Shown piece after piece: positions 45,759 to 57,522 of a DNA stretch of 64,000 nucleotides (positions are counted from its first letter, which is position 1; the number at the start of each line of letters is the position of its first letter). The position numbers and the translations under genes are program-made. The notes under the pieces are model-generated. The model searched no databases and had not been told where the DNA came from. It saw only the letters and a list, made by a program, of their open reading frames with translations. The DNA is from Agriotes lineatus (Eukaryota > Arthropoda > Insecta > Coleoptera > Elateridae): NCBI GenBank assembly GCA_940337035.1, contig CALNHX010003609.1, positions 1 through 64,000 of the forward strand. Reading direction: 5' to 3'.

Positions 45759-46994
45759 CAAAACAACTTTGGTTTTTTCACATAACATTCCATCTATTCA
45801 CGATGTAATAGATTGGATTGAGTTTAAATATGCATCCTCTAAAACAATTTCGATTTTTTTACATTACTCTTCCATCTTTTCACAATTTAATAGATTGGAT
45901 TGAGTTTAAATATGCATCCTCTAAAACAAATTTGTTTTTTTTTACATTACTCTTCCATCTTTTCACAATGTAATAGATTGGATTGAGTTTAAATATGCAT
46001 CCTCTAAAACAATTTTGATTTTTTTACATAACTCTTCCATCTTTTTATAATCTAATATTGGATTGAGTTTAAATATGCCTCTAAAACAATTTCGATTTTT
46101 TTACATAACTCTTCCATCTTTTTATAATGTAATAGATTGGATTGAGTTTAAATATGCATCCTCTAAAACAATTTTGATTTTTTTACATTACTTTTCCATC
46201 TTTTCACAATGTAATAGATTGGATTGAGTTTAAATATGCATTCTCTAAAACAATTTTGATGTTTTTACATTACTCTTGCATCTTTTCACAATGTAATAGA
46301 TTGGATTGAGTTTAAATATGCATCTTTTAAAACAATTTTGATTTTTTTACATTACTCTTCCATCTTTTCACAATGTAATAGATTGGATTGAGTTTAAATA
46401 TGCATCCTATAAAACAATTTTGATTTTTTTACATTACTCTTCCATCTTTTCACAATGTAATAGATTGGATTGAGTTTAAATATGCATCCTTTAAAACAAT
46501 TTTGATTTTTTTACATAACTCTTCCATCTTTTTATAATGTAATAGATTGGATTGAGTTTAAATATGCATCCTCTAAAACAATTTCGATTTTTTTACATTC
46601 CTCTTCCATCTTTTCACAATGTAATAGATTTGATTGAGTTTAAATATGCATCCTCTAAAACAATTTTGATTTTTTACATTACTCTTTTCACAATGTAATA
46701 GATTTGATTGAGTTTAAATATGCATCCTCTAAAACAATTTCGATTTTTTTACATTACTCTTCCATCTTTTCACAATGTAATAGATTGGATTGAGTTTAAA
46801 TATGCATCCTCTAAAACAATTTTGATTTTTTTACATTACTCTTCCATCTTTTCACAATGTAATAGATTGGATTGAGTTTAAATATGCATCTTCTAAAACA
46901 ATTTTGATTTTTTTACATTACTCTTCCATCTTTTCACAATGTAATAGATTGGATTGAGTTTAAATATGCATCCTCTAAAACAATTTCGATTTTA
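45759..46994. repeat. minisatellite, about 15 copies of an 82-bp unit
   Basis: Each unit contains TAATAGATTGGATTGAGTTT, AAATATGCATCCTCTAAAAC, AATTTTGATTTTTTTACATT and ACTCTTCCATCTTTTCACAATG. Copies differ by a few bases; some have TAACTCTTCC..TTTTTATAATG instead, and a few are shortened. The array is the core of the large foldback. Confidence 0.95.
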
Positions 46995-47850
46995 TTTTTA
47001 GATAAGTCCGTGTATACACGATTTACAGTAATATCGAACAATAATGACTGCTTTTCATTAATTTGCAAAGCATCAGTCATGCTGATGATTCTACTCGATT
47101 ATATACATACTTATAAATATAAAAGGTATAAGCTGTCGAGAAAGAGTAGATGCTGTAAGTATAGACTGGATTGAATTTCAACACAAAACTAAATATTTAG
47201 AATCTTCCATTTCAGAGAGTGTTCATTTCTTTATTATAGAAACATCGATCTGAACTCATGATTTTAGTTCTGTAGCCAAAGATGCCAACCATCACCCTAT
47301 AGAACCGTCTTCTGTAACTGTACAAAACTTATTTAAAAACTGTCTCCAATACAAATTAGAAAAATCTTAAATAGTGTATTCTAATTGTTTTAATTTGATA
47401 TATTTTATGAAGATGTGATGTAATTTTCAGGCGAGATGTGGTATTGTGGATTATACCTAAGAATGTGGAATTCTTAGGTATAATCCATCAGATTTTGATT
47501 AGTTATAAAACGTATTAAAAATTTTACTTTTTTACCGTCACCAATGGCAACATTAATGGATAGTACGTTCCAACAAGGAAGAGAAGGGCACAAGTTTTCC
47601 TAAAGTCTGAGTTTGAAACCAAAGGGTGAAGCCCGAGGACTACAAATACACAGAAGAAAAAATGGCGTTCTCTCATGCTGTGTATATACAGTTTTTTCCT
47701 GACCGGTATCAGAACAACAAGAAATAGGTATTTTCGTAACTAAGCATTACTGTAAATCAGAATTATTATGCTGCAATATTTAGCAGCCTTTGAATTGTTA
47801 TTCTACCAATACAAACAATATCATCAGAAACTACTGTAAATACAATGACC

Positions 47851-48792
47851 ATTTTTTCTTTAGAAGTAATAACTTATGTTAAAATTGGTAGCAATTTGTT
47901 GTACTTGTTATTAATTACTATCTTTATTCAATAGAGACCACGAGTACGACCGAAAGCAAGATGGCAAGACAAAATTCTAAACCACTTCAGCCCAGGGCGG
48001 TGACTCAATCACTGGATTTACTATCAATCTTATATTGAAAATAAAGTAGTGTAACAATATTTGAATTTTTTGATATCTGTTTAGGCAAATATAACATTAT
48101 AGGAAGTATAAATTGAGTTGTAAAGATTATAACATTTACCAATATATCGCAATAAAAGTGTATAATTATAGTGTCAAATATATCTGGGACTTATTAAAAT
48201 AACTGTTTTTTTAATACTCTTGAGATTTTAACTAAATTGTTTTCAATATTTAAGTATTTTAGAAAACTGATTTCGTGTTGAGTTTGTCAATAACTAAATA
48301 TGGCAAACAGGCTTTGTACAATAAATATTCGAAATCAAGCTTGGCATTGAAATATTTGTTGTATAGTCTGTTCACTAAACATAAAAACACAAAGTGGCCT
48401 TTGATTTCTAAAATTTCATGAGTGTACTTCCAAAATGCATCTTTTGTGTAGGAATGTACTTACAAAAAGTTACTAAAACAAATAGGTTAAGAGTGTGACA
48501 TTTAATTAGCATCTGTCACAACTACTTTTAAGGATGTTAAACAAATACTGTGTTGGATACTATTGATGTAGCATTTATTAATAAGTATTTTTATTACATT
48601 TTATAAAAGTTCAGGCAAGAATTTCCAGAATAGTATGTACTTTGACACTGAATTAATGATATTTATTAATTGTCATTTTTAAATTCAAAGTCATCTTTAT
48701 GCAGGTATGGAAACCTTTGCAAAACAAAATACAGAATCCCTAGCAGACAAATTTTATGTATATGCCAACTTCAGAAAAATTTATATGTTTTT
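47851..48792. other. AT-rich region, no gene recognised
   Basis: Apart from the short LINE/AT-hook-like reading near 47945, nothing is supported. Confidence 0.4.
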
Positions 48793-48800
48793 GTGTTTAC

Positions 48801-49098
48801 CACGGCCTCCTGGATTAGTGCGAGATTGACGTTTCTACGCGGCCCGCCACATTTGCATAATTTTTGTGATTCTGAGGCCAACGTACTTTGGCGCTATCTG
48901 TTGGGTTTTTGATAAATTATCTGTAACGTAAGCCAGACTTTCTAGATTAATATTAATCCAGGAGGCCGTGGACGTATGCAACCAAAGGCACAAGCGCAAC
49001 GTACTGTAGCGCCTCTACAAACCAGAAAAAACGCCTTGAACTAAAAATGCAGCGGGCCGCGTAGAGACGTCAGTCACGTACTAATCCAGGAGGCCGTG
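48801..49098. mobile_element. MITE with 8-bp TSD (hAT-like), 298 bp
   Basis: The ends CACGGCCTCCTGGATTAGT and ACTAATCCAGGAGGCCGTG are mirrors. GTGTTTAC flanks both sides, at 48793-48800 and 49099-49106. A third copy of the end (ATTAATCCAGGAGGCCGTG) sits inside at about 48957-48975, which gives a composite structure. Near the outer ends GACGTTTCTACGCGGCCCGC mirrors GCGGGCCGCGTAGAGACGTC. Confidence 0.85.
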
Positions 49099-49130
49099 GT
49101 GTTTACTGAATGGCCTATATGAATAATATC

Positions 49131-49258
49131 TTGGTGGCACTGTAAGTCTATGTCAAATTCGAGGTTAGTAGGTTAGGTTTTGTGTCAGTTTTGACACATA
49201 CTGACACAAAACCTAACCTACTAACCTCGAATTTGACATAGACTTACAGTGTCACCAA
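49131..49258. repeat. near-perfect 128-bp palindrome
   Basis: TTGGTGGCACTGTAAGTCTA... to ...TAGACTTACAGTGTCACCAA, with arms of 58 bp that differ at one or two positions around a 12-nt loop (TTTTGACACATA). Probably a minimal MITE; extrusion as a cruciform is possible. Confidence 0.9.
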
Positions 49259-49439
49259 CATATTAACAACTTACTATGGATACATTTTTGATTCAGAAAT
49301 TGTTGCAGTATCAATGTTGCCAGATTTATTTTTATTAATTTCGAAATATTTCGAAAAATACGGCCCCGGGATTTTTTTTCATATTTCTCCAGGGTTGGGT
49401 TCATTAGGCATCCATCAGTAACGCACCGTAGAGTTAATC

Positions 49440-49709
49440 CGCCATTTGTTGGACACGCTGTATAATCTCATAAGAGCATTAATTCTTTCCGGATTTTTTT
49501 TGACTGCGTACCAACAACGTCGTATTAATTAGGACGTCTTCCAGAGGCGAGCGTTTCCTTTCTAGAGACTTTCCATTTGAAAATATATTTTTTTGAACTT
49601 TTTCTTACTGCCAATCTCTAGCGTGCTTTTAAAACTTTCTTTAGTGGAACCAAAGTTATAAAATTCGTGCTACATTTTAAATGCGGCATATGCCGCGGGT
49701 TTCAGCTAG
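49440..49709 (+). mobile_element. Helitron 3' terminus (non-autonomous)
   Basis: A perfect 14-nt palindrome GCGGCATATGCCGC at 49683-49696 is followed by GGGTTTCAG and CTAG at 49706-49709 before T. This is the terminal hairpin plus CTRR layout of Helitrons. The 5' limit is not known. The phrase ATAATCTCATAAGAGCATTA at about 49462 also occurs at about 35526. Confidence 0.6.
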
Positions 49710-51323
49710 TCTGTCTATAATAGCAATAGAAAGCGACACGATGGATTCCATCGATTTAGAATTAATAATTAAAGAATTTGCAGAGGAAAAAGCTAGGAAA
49801 GTTGCTTTTTTATAATTTTCTAAAATTTTGTTGTTTTTTTATTAATTTTATTCCACTATTTTTTTTTGTAAATTTTATTGTTAATAAAACTTTTTTAAAA
49901 TTTCTGTTTTTCACTTAAATTAATTTGATTTGTTACAGTTAAACTACATAAAATTTATATTTTACAACAAAAATGTAAATTTTGGGGCGGCAAATTTGGC
50001 TCTGCACACAGACGGCCATTGATGCTGGCGCGGTCCTGGATTTTTGTATGGCTTATAATGTTATAATACTTATTTTTAAGTTTTATAGTAACTGTAATAT
50101 CTTTAGTATACCAGTTCGGATATTTAGGAAGCTTATTTTTATAAAGCGGGACATACAGATTAAAATATTGCAAAAATATGGAATGTTCTGTTTTCAATCA
50201 AATATCCACCATTATTCAGAAGACCGGCCTCGAATTCGGCACCGCTTAGACCTTCAGCCGCTTCTACCTAGGGCTTAATTTCAACACCTTTGTAATTTAA
50301 CGAAAAAAAGCTATGAGCCACATTGGATGTTTTTATTTATAATTTTAGTTAGTGTTTATAAGTAAGAAAAATAATCACTAAATCAATAAGTTATTCTTGA
50401 AAATTATTTGTATGTATTTCAAAACCATACGCGATTATTAAAAATTAAAAAGATCCAGTGGGGCGGGATCATTACTTGTTTTTTATATTACAAAAGCTCA
50501 AACAACGTATGTAATGCTTTAGGGCACAGGTTGATATCCAAAAATGTGTTGATGATGATCAAAACTCGAAACGTACCTAATTAAACCATAATTGTTGAAT
50601 TCAGAATATAAAGGGCTTCTAAAATTGTTGATGATGTTAGATAGTGGCTCGAAGACGACACGTCGGATAAAAAATTGATAACGTAACCTTTACGTCCATG
50701 AAATGTTGCTACAAAGAAGTTTTGTCAGTTTTTGCTCGAACTTTAATATTAACGCCAGAAAATATAAAATAAAATTCCAAAAATTGGGTTTTTTAAGAAC
50801 TCGAAAGTGAAAAATCTGGACGTCATTTTGATAGTCCCTTAGTTACACAACTTTTTCCTCATTTAACCAAATTTGTATCTCTTACTTAATTATTAACAGG
50901 ATCTCCATACTGGCTCTGCTCATCTTGATCACACTGTATGTTTAGACCCTTGAGACTATTAAGGTTAACGCTAGTCCGTTACGAGAATGGATGTGTATTA
51001 TTAAATTATTATGACTGGGTGTAGACGATAAGAACTGCATGCTTGCTAGTTGTGGGTTGTGTGATTTACTCGCACTTGCTTTCAGTCTTTGTTGTTTTAA
51101 CCGAGGACGTTCGGCAACGTGTCTGAAAACTGATATCGCGATATCAGCAATCACACTGCCAGCAACAAAAACATATAGAAAAATGTGAACAGGATATGCC
51201 TGTGTGTGTGCATGCCATTTCAAGTTTATGTTTGATATATGGGCAAATGGCAATCTTTCCTCAATTTTAAATCAAATACGTTTGGAATTGTCACCTGGAA
51301 CGTTTTTAAATTACGGGGGGCTT
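49710..51323. other. AT-rich region, no gene recognised
   Basis: Contains T- and A-rich runs and short chance frames only. Confidence 0.4.
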
Positions 51324-51564
51324 TATACGAACAAAGTACTACAAGATCAGTACAGTACACAAACATTTGGAAGGTAAGGGCACAATATACCTAACAGCTT
51401 ATTTGGGCAATTAAGACGGTGAGAAGAGCACGACCTTCGCGGAGTTGATCCGGGTCAAACTCTTATCGCCCCGCAATACCACGCAAACCAGTTGATACAG
51501 GCCCGGCCTTGCACACAATTTATTTTGAAGTGCGGGATTTTTTATTGAGAAGATTGAAATAAAG

Positions 51565-52413
51565 ATGCAGGAGATATTAGAAGGAATAAGAGATAAACTA
51601 GAGAAAATGGAAGAGAGAGATGTACGAATGGAGAAAAAAATAGACGATTTTAAAACGGATTTAACTGGAATTAAGGCTGAAAATGAGAAACTGAGAAGAG
51701 AAAATCAAATACTTAAACAAAGTATGCTAGAGCAAGATAGAAGAATGGAGGAAATGGAAAGAGAGATACGGAAAAGAAATATAAAAATACACGGAATCGA
51801 GGAACAACGAGAAGAGAGTGATTTACAATTAAAAGAAAAAGTAAGGGTAATTCTAAGAGATATGGAAATAACAATGAAAATAGAAGAGGAGGTAAACGAG
51901 ATTAGAAGGATCGGGAAACAACAAGAGAGGAAATGCAGACCAATTCTGATAGAAGTTAGAAGCTGGAATAAGAAAATAGAGGTGCTTAAAGCGACAAAAA
52001 AATTAAAAGGCACAAAAATTTACATAGAGGAAGATTTCTCAAGAGAGGTGCAAAAACAAAGAAAAGAACTGATAAAACTGATGAAAATTATTAGAACAGA
52101 AGGACATCTAGCTGTTATAAAATACAATAAACTAATAGTAAATGGCAAAGCTTACTCCCTGGAACAACTAAAAGCTTTAGAAGCAGGAAAAGAAGCAGAT
52201 GAAGAAAATATGGAAACAAATGAAGAGGAAAACACAATGACCAAGGACGATGAGGTGTTATTTGAGACGACTGAGGCACAAACAGAAAGAGGGGAAGATA
52301 AGAAGAAAGGTAGAACGATGAGCCAAAGATCACCAGGAAGTAAGGAAGATGAAGTACTCCGAGAGAAACTTCTGAACATCACAAAAACAGGAAATACATC
52401 AAAAAACTATTAG
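51565..52413 (+). CDS. LINE ORF1 protein (coiled coil, RNA-binding)
   Basis: 282 codons, intact. Residues 1-75 form a long charged coiled coil (IRDKLEKMEERDVRMEKKID, ENEKLRRENQILKQ). An RRM-like segment follows at RNIKIHGIEEQREES. A C-terminal part like that of L1 ORF1 comes next (RPILIEVRSWNKKIEVLKAT, KLKGTKIYIEEDFSREVQ, KLIVNGKAYSL), then a highly acidic end. Such proteins form trimers that coat the LINE RNA. ORF2 starts 110 bp downstream. Its open frame contrasts with the broken ORF2, which may simply reflect its shorter length. Of unknown expression. Confidence 0.75.
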   Translation: MQEILEGIRDKLEKMEERDVRMEKKIDDFKTDLTGIKAENEKLRRENQILKQSMLEQDRRMEEMEREIRKRNIKIHGIEEQREESDLQLKEKVRVILRDMEITMKIEEEVNEIRRIGKQQERKCRPILIEVRSWNKKIEVLKATKKLKGTKIYIEEDFSREVQKQRKELIKLMKIIRTEGHLAVIKYNKLIVNGKAYSLEQLKALEAGKEADEENMETNEEENTMTKDDEVLFETTEAQTERGEDKKKGRTMSQRSPGSKEDEVLREKLLNITKTGNTSKNY

Positions 52414-52523
52414 TAAAGAGCAAGGGGAGAATAAATGGAACGACACAGGCAAAGGAAAAGGCAAACGATAAAGTAAACAAAATAAAAATTGGCACAACTA
52501 CAAACAAAAGAGATACCGGAAAA

Positions 52524-55451
52524 ATGAAACTCGGGACGTGGAATGTACGCAGCACCTATGCAGAAGGAGCATTAAAACACCTAGAGCAAAGATAATATAT
52601 TATCTTTGCCTAGAGGAGGAAACAAATAGATACGATATTCAAATACTAGCATTACAGGAAACAAAACAGAAAGAAGAATTTACGGTAGAGCTAGAGAAAT
52701 ATACATATTTCAACAGCAGCGGAGTTTCAAGAATGTTAAGAGTAGGTTTTTTGGTGGCAAAACAGTACACTAATGCAATCAAAGATTTTAAAGCGATATC
52801 GGATAGAATGTGTTAATTACAAATAAAATTAGAAAATAGAAATCTAACAATATTAAATATTCACGCACCAACAGAAAATGAGGAAGAACACATTAAGGAT
52901 AGATTTTATGAAGAACTGGAAGACACCTATTTATAATGCTATGCCAAAACGGGATATTAAACTAGTGATAGGAGACTACAATGCGAAAATAGGAAGAGAA
53001 GATATATATATGCCAGTAGTAGGACAACATAGTAAACACAGTGAGAGCAACGATAACGGCAGAAGATTAATAAGTTTTGCAACGCAGCATAGCCTATACA
53101 TTATGAGTACCAAGTTTGAGCACAAAGAAATTCACAAAGGCACATGGCTAGCACCTAACGGAAAATACACAAATCAGATTGATCATGTGCTAATCCAGAA
53201 AGAAAATGCGGAAGACATAAAGGATGTACGCAGTTACAGAGGGGCGGACGCAGACAGCGACCACTTTCTGGTAATAGCAAAAATAAAACATAAACCCGAA
53301 ATTAAAATAACAAAAAGCATAAGGAAAGACGAACGAATAAATAGAAGAGGATTAACAGAAGAAAAGATAGGGACGAGGTATAGAGAGGAGATAGAGAAAA
53401 AGATGAATAAAATACAACACGAAGAAATAAAATAGAGGTGGGGGCAAATAGAGGAGGCGATAAGAAGCACAGCGTTAACAACAATACCACAGAGAACCAG
53501 GAGTGACGTGGTTTGATAAAGAATGCAAAGAAGAGATGGTAAAGCGAAGACAAACCAAAGAGAAAATGCTACAAACAAATACACTTGAAGCTAAACAAAA
53601 ATACGAAGAGCAAAGAAGGAAAACGAAGAAAATATGCAGGACTAAGAAGAGAGCATACATGGATGAGAAAATAAAGAAACTCGCAGAAAAGTTTGTAAAT
53701 AAAGAAATGAATTTTTTTATCAAGAAACTAGAAAGAATAGAGTGGGATTCAGACAGAAAACCCACTATATAAGACACAAAGAAGGAAAGCTAATAATCAA
53801 TGACGAGGATGCACTAATAAAATGGAGAGAACATTTCAAAGACCTATTGAAGGGGAACGACAAAGAAACAAGAAAACAGACAGAAGAAGATGAAAAATCT
53901 ACCAATCAAGAAGGAGGAGAAGAAGAGGATACTCTGCCGCCGACAATAGAAAATTTGCAAGAAATAATACAAAAACTAAAAAACGGTAAGAGCTCAGGAA
54001 GAAACGGAATAAATGCGGAATTAATAAAGTATGGAGGAGACCTGCTGATACAAAAAATACATCAAATGATAAAAGACATATGGAGAGAGGAGAAGATGCC
54101 AGAAGAGTGGGAAACAGCTCAGCTAGTACCTATTTACAAGAAGGGAAAAAAAGAAGACTGCCAAAATTACAGAGGGACACTGTATATAAGATAATGGCAA
54201 AAGCAATAGAGAACAAAATTAAACAGTATGCGGAAAGGGTAGTGGGTGAATACCAAAGCGGATTTAGATCCGGGAGATCTGTAATAGACCACATCTGCAC
54301 GCTGAAACAAACACAAAATATGCTAAACCAGTACGGGGAACAAATATACATAGTGCTGATACATTTCAAACAAGCCTACGATGCGGTAAATCGGAGAGAG
54401 CTGTTCAAAGCAATGAAAGAACTAGGAGTACCGAGAAAACTAATAAACTTAACAAAAATGACACTAGAAGTTACAAAAAAACGAAGTTAAACTGAACGGC
54501 TGGATTTCTGAGGGCTTCCAAACAGGCACAGGGCTAAAGCAAGGAGACCCATTGTCAACAACGCTCTTCAATATTCTGTTGGAATGGATAATAAGAAAAA
54601 GCGGCATCAACAGGTGTGGTACCCTACGAACAAGATCACATCAAATACTAGCATACGCTGATGACGTAGTACTTTTGGCCAGGACAAGACGCGAGCTAAC
54701 CCAAGTATGTCAGAAGTTTATAACAGCAGCAGAAACAGTAAACCTGAAAATAAACGAAAGCAAATTCAAATTTATGGAACTAGGACCAACAGAAAAAGCA
54801 CAAGAACAAAAGGACGATTTGATAGTAGAAACAGGACCAACAAACAGGATAAGGATAGAAAGAGTTAAAAAATATACATACTTAGGAACTGTCATAACCG
54901 AGACGGGGGACGAAGAGAAAGAAATTGAAGCAAGATTAGCCAAAGGGGATAAATGTGCAGGGGCTCTAAACAAAATAATAAAATCTAAAAGTGTATCTAG
55001 GAAAGCTAAAATCCATCTATATAAAACAGTCATAAGACCAACGGTACTGTATGGGAGCGAAGTGTGGATCCTTAATAGAAAAGAGGAAACGAGAATAGAT
55101 ATATGGGAGAGGAAAATCTTGAGAAGAATATTTGGAGGGAAGAAGGAAGGAGAAATATGGTTAAGACGATCAAATGAGGAAATAAAAAACCTTTACAAAC
55201 AACCAGAGCTCAGTAATCAAACTAAAGCAGCAAGGCTGAGGTGGCTAGGGCACTTAGAAAGACAACCAGAAAACAGGATTCCTAAGAAGCTAATGGATAC
55301 AAACTTAGGAGAAACGAGAAGAAGAGGAAGGCCGAGAAGGAAATGGTTAGACGCAGTTAAAGAAGACCTGCGAGAAAAACGGATACAGGACTGGAAGACA
55401 CTAGCTAAAGACCGGAAGAGATGGAGGAAAACCATCAAGCTATGGGCCTAA
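52524..55451 (+). pseudogene. LINE ORF2: APE endonuclease and reverse transcriptase, broken
   Basis: It starts MKLGTWNVRST, the first endonuclease motif. In shifted frames follow LALQETKQ, IGDYNAKIGRED, NDNGRRLISFATQHSLYIMS, NQIDHVLI and RGADADSDHFLV, the remaining APE motifs. The reverse transcriptase has NGKSSGRNGINAELIKY, VPIYKKGKKEDCQNYRG, QSGFRSGRSVIDHI, GLKQGDPLS and YADDVVLLAR. The C-terminus has TYLGTVI, WERKILRRIFGG and RGRPRRKWLD, up to TAA at 55449. Several frameshifts and stops (52593, 52814, 53433, 53770, 54192, 54488) break it. In motif A the first Asp is His (LIHFKQAYD), so even a repaired frame would lack a catalytic residue. The ALQET/RGAD signature is common in insect LINEs; I leave the clade open. 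Confidence 0.85.
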
Positions 55452-55467
55452 AAGGCCTGAGTACAGC

Positions 55468-55471
<4 letters not shown>

Positions 55472-55499
<28 letters not shown>
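55472..55499. repeat. (TA)n tail of the LINE
   Basis: An alternating TA run, split by the LTR element; the remaining part lies at 62267-62286. ATAT on both sides could be the 4-bp target duplication of the LTR element. Confidence 0.8.
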
Positions 55500-55501
<2 letters not shown>

Positions 55502-57522
55502 CCGTGATACCCCTTAAATTTACACCCCCCTTTTTTTTTAATCACTAATTACTTAATTGCTTATTAAGCCCTCGCACAAAAGGGGATGCCTAAGTGAAAT
55601 TTTACACCTTACCTGTACTTTTAATTTTAGCTTACGAAGCACAGCCTTGGGATACCACAAACAGCTCTTATTTGTTTACTAACTAATCTGCATGTGACTC
55701 AAATTGAAATGCAATAATCTCAGGGTTATAGAAATTTATTCAAAATTATTCTTATTTCGCGGGTTCCTAGGGTTTGATGGTCAAAGAGACGATTGCTTTA
55801 ATTTAATATTATCCTCAAATCAATCCTTACACTTTTATAACGGCAATAAACAAAAACTTTCGGGCAATTCATGCAGCAGAATAACTGATATAACGTTACC
55901 AAATGCGAAATACGGTCCTGGACTCCCTGCTGTGCGCCGGCGCGAATCGATCGTGAATCGATTCGAGATTTGCAAATTTCAATGGCGAAGCTCGTGGTGT
56001 CATCAACAGGTGTCGTCCGCGGCTTGGTGATTGTTTAGTTGCCTTCACTCGTGGTTTGTGCCCCGCAGGATCGTAGACGCTTGTATGACGAGGTAAGTTG
56101 ACTTAATTTTTCTCGCGTAGAAACAAACAACACTTACAAAAAACATTCGTTTTATTTTCAACGCTTGTCAAAAAAACAACAACGTGATACAAATTTTTCG
56201 GCTTATGACGTAACAACCCGCATATCAGCAGATAAGCCAAGCGAAGTTAAGTGAAGTTAAGTTAAGTCAAGTTAAGTCCCCCTCAAGTGCGCGAAAAGGC
56301 TTATATACAAGGGTTGAAAAAACCCCCCATACTCGGGCTAATCCTTTCTAATTGGATCGTAGCATGCCACATCCACATGGCGCAAATTTCCGTTAAGGTC
56401 ATTTAGGTTCAGTTTTGCGTAAAATGGCCGTTACAAACACGTCTAAATTGGCGGGAAATTTTGACAAAGATTGAAATATTGCTTGTCACTAGAATATATG
56501 GCAGGAAATAGCCCCCATTAACAAATGCTGTATCTATTGTGTAATTTCGCGGCTTTTCTATGCACGCCACGCTCACAAAAATAGAGCGGGAAAAATTAAC
56601 CTAGTAACTAATTAAATACAAACTTAAATCTATCCATTTAGCTAATTTAATTATATGTACAGGTCGCTCTAATTAATATGCACCCTTGGCACACTTTTCT
56701 GGACCATATCTTGTTGGAGGACCGCTAACAAACACCCCGTTTCGGATGCGTTTGGATTCCTGACAAACAACGGCACCTGGTGATCTTGTTATATTCATTT
56801 GGAGGAACGCCACCTGCAACGGCACCTAGGCCCTGCTCGTTCCTGGTGTTGATATCCCAGTTTAACTCAAGTGTTTAGTGTTGCCACAGGTATGATTAAC
56901 TTTTGTTGATGTTTCCAACTATTACACGTGGCTATTGTTATTTCAGGAGAATTCGCCCTTGATTGGAACTGCTCCATGTTCTCCTGTGGCCTGCGGTCTA
57001 CATCCGAGCGTTCGGAACCAGTTGCTCCAGTCGTCCAGCTTCCCTGCCTGCTATAGTGCCTGGAACCTGTGCAGTTCTATGTGCAGATGGTCCTTCCAGC
57101 TTGATGTTGCTTTGGGATTACCGCGCACACATACACTGCATTACCCGTTCACCGGAAATACACTTGTCGCACTATATCACAGGTGTATTGCACCTCCTGC
57201 GTGCACTTGCCCATTTATAATTTTGGTGTAGTCGAATGCTCGTTTACTGGATTGATTTGAGACTATATTTGCATTATTGTGTATTAGTTAATGACAATCT
57301 AACCCTTTGGCCTTGCTAAGAACTATTAAATTGTATTTGTTTATGACCACTGACGTTTAAATTACTGTTATAATCCTTTCACATGGAGTCACATGCCAGC
57401 AGTATTTATATTCATTATTTAATTTGAAACATATCGTTTTAACCTAGTACTAATTGCTAACAAAATTAAAATGTTTGACCTTAAAAGGCTGTAGTGATTC
57501 GTGACCTGTAAATAACACAGCA
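55500..57522 (-). repeat. long terminal repeat (3' LTR of a minus-strand element)
   Basis: About 2,023 bp, bounded by TG..CA (plus-strand reading TGCCGTGATACC...AACACAGCA). I find it identical to 60243-62266 except for one T in a T-run near 55531. Short frames inside it (for example at 56935-57231) occur in both LTRs and are not genes. A GAAGTTAAGT micro-repeat lies at about 56246-56276. Confidence 0.95.

Larger units (their letters stand above)
44450..47850. mobile_element. large foldback element with minisatellite core
   Basis: The outer arms pair: CTGCTAAATATTACAGCATAA at about 44490 mirrors TTATGCTGCAATATTTAGCAG at about 47766. TGTATTTGTAGTGCTCGGCTTCGCCCTT mirrors the 47625-47655 region. 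TACACTATTTCAT..TTTGTATTGAAGACAGTTTTT at about 45605 mirrors 47330-47380. The left arm is interrupted by a SINE trimer. The centre is a tandem array of about 1.2 kb. A 41-bp near-perfect palindrome sits in the right arm at about 47454-47494. No protein is coded. The superfamily is unknown. Confidence 0.75.
51339..55499 (+). mobile_element. APE-type LINE with (TA)n tail; TSD split by a later insertion
   Basis: A leader, ORF1, ORF2 and a (TA)n tail that ends at 55499. The 15-bp direct repeat TATACGAACAAAGTA lies before the element at 51324-51338 and again at 62284-62298, after the remaining (AT)n. The LTR retrotransposon at 55500-62266 therefore entered the tail later. ORF2 is damaged, so the copy is dead. 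Confidence 0.8.

Noticed and set aside
45759..46994. Regular repeats that could suggest a CRISPR array
   Set aside because: Repeats run head to tail with no unique spacers, units are 82 bp, and the DNA is eukaryotic; it is a minisatellite.
50540..50585. Another hammerhead (TTGATGA ... CTCGAAACGTAC)
   Set aside because: Core position 3 is wrong, stem II is too short and the flanks do not pair as stem I.
56935..57231. 98-codon frame also present at 61679-61975
   Set aside because: Both copies lie inside the LTRs and are kept identical by LTR duplication, with no recognisable domain.
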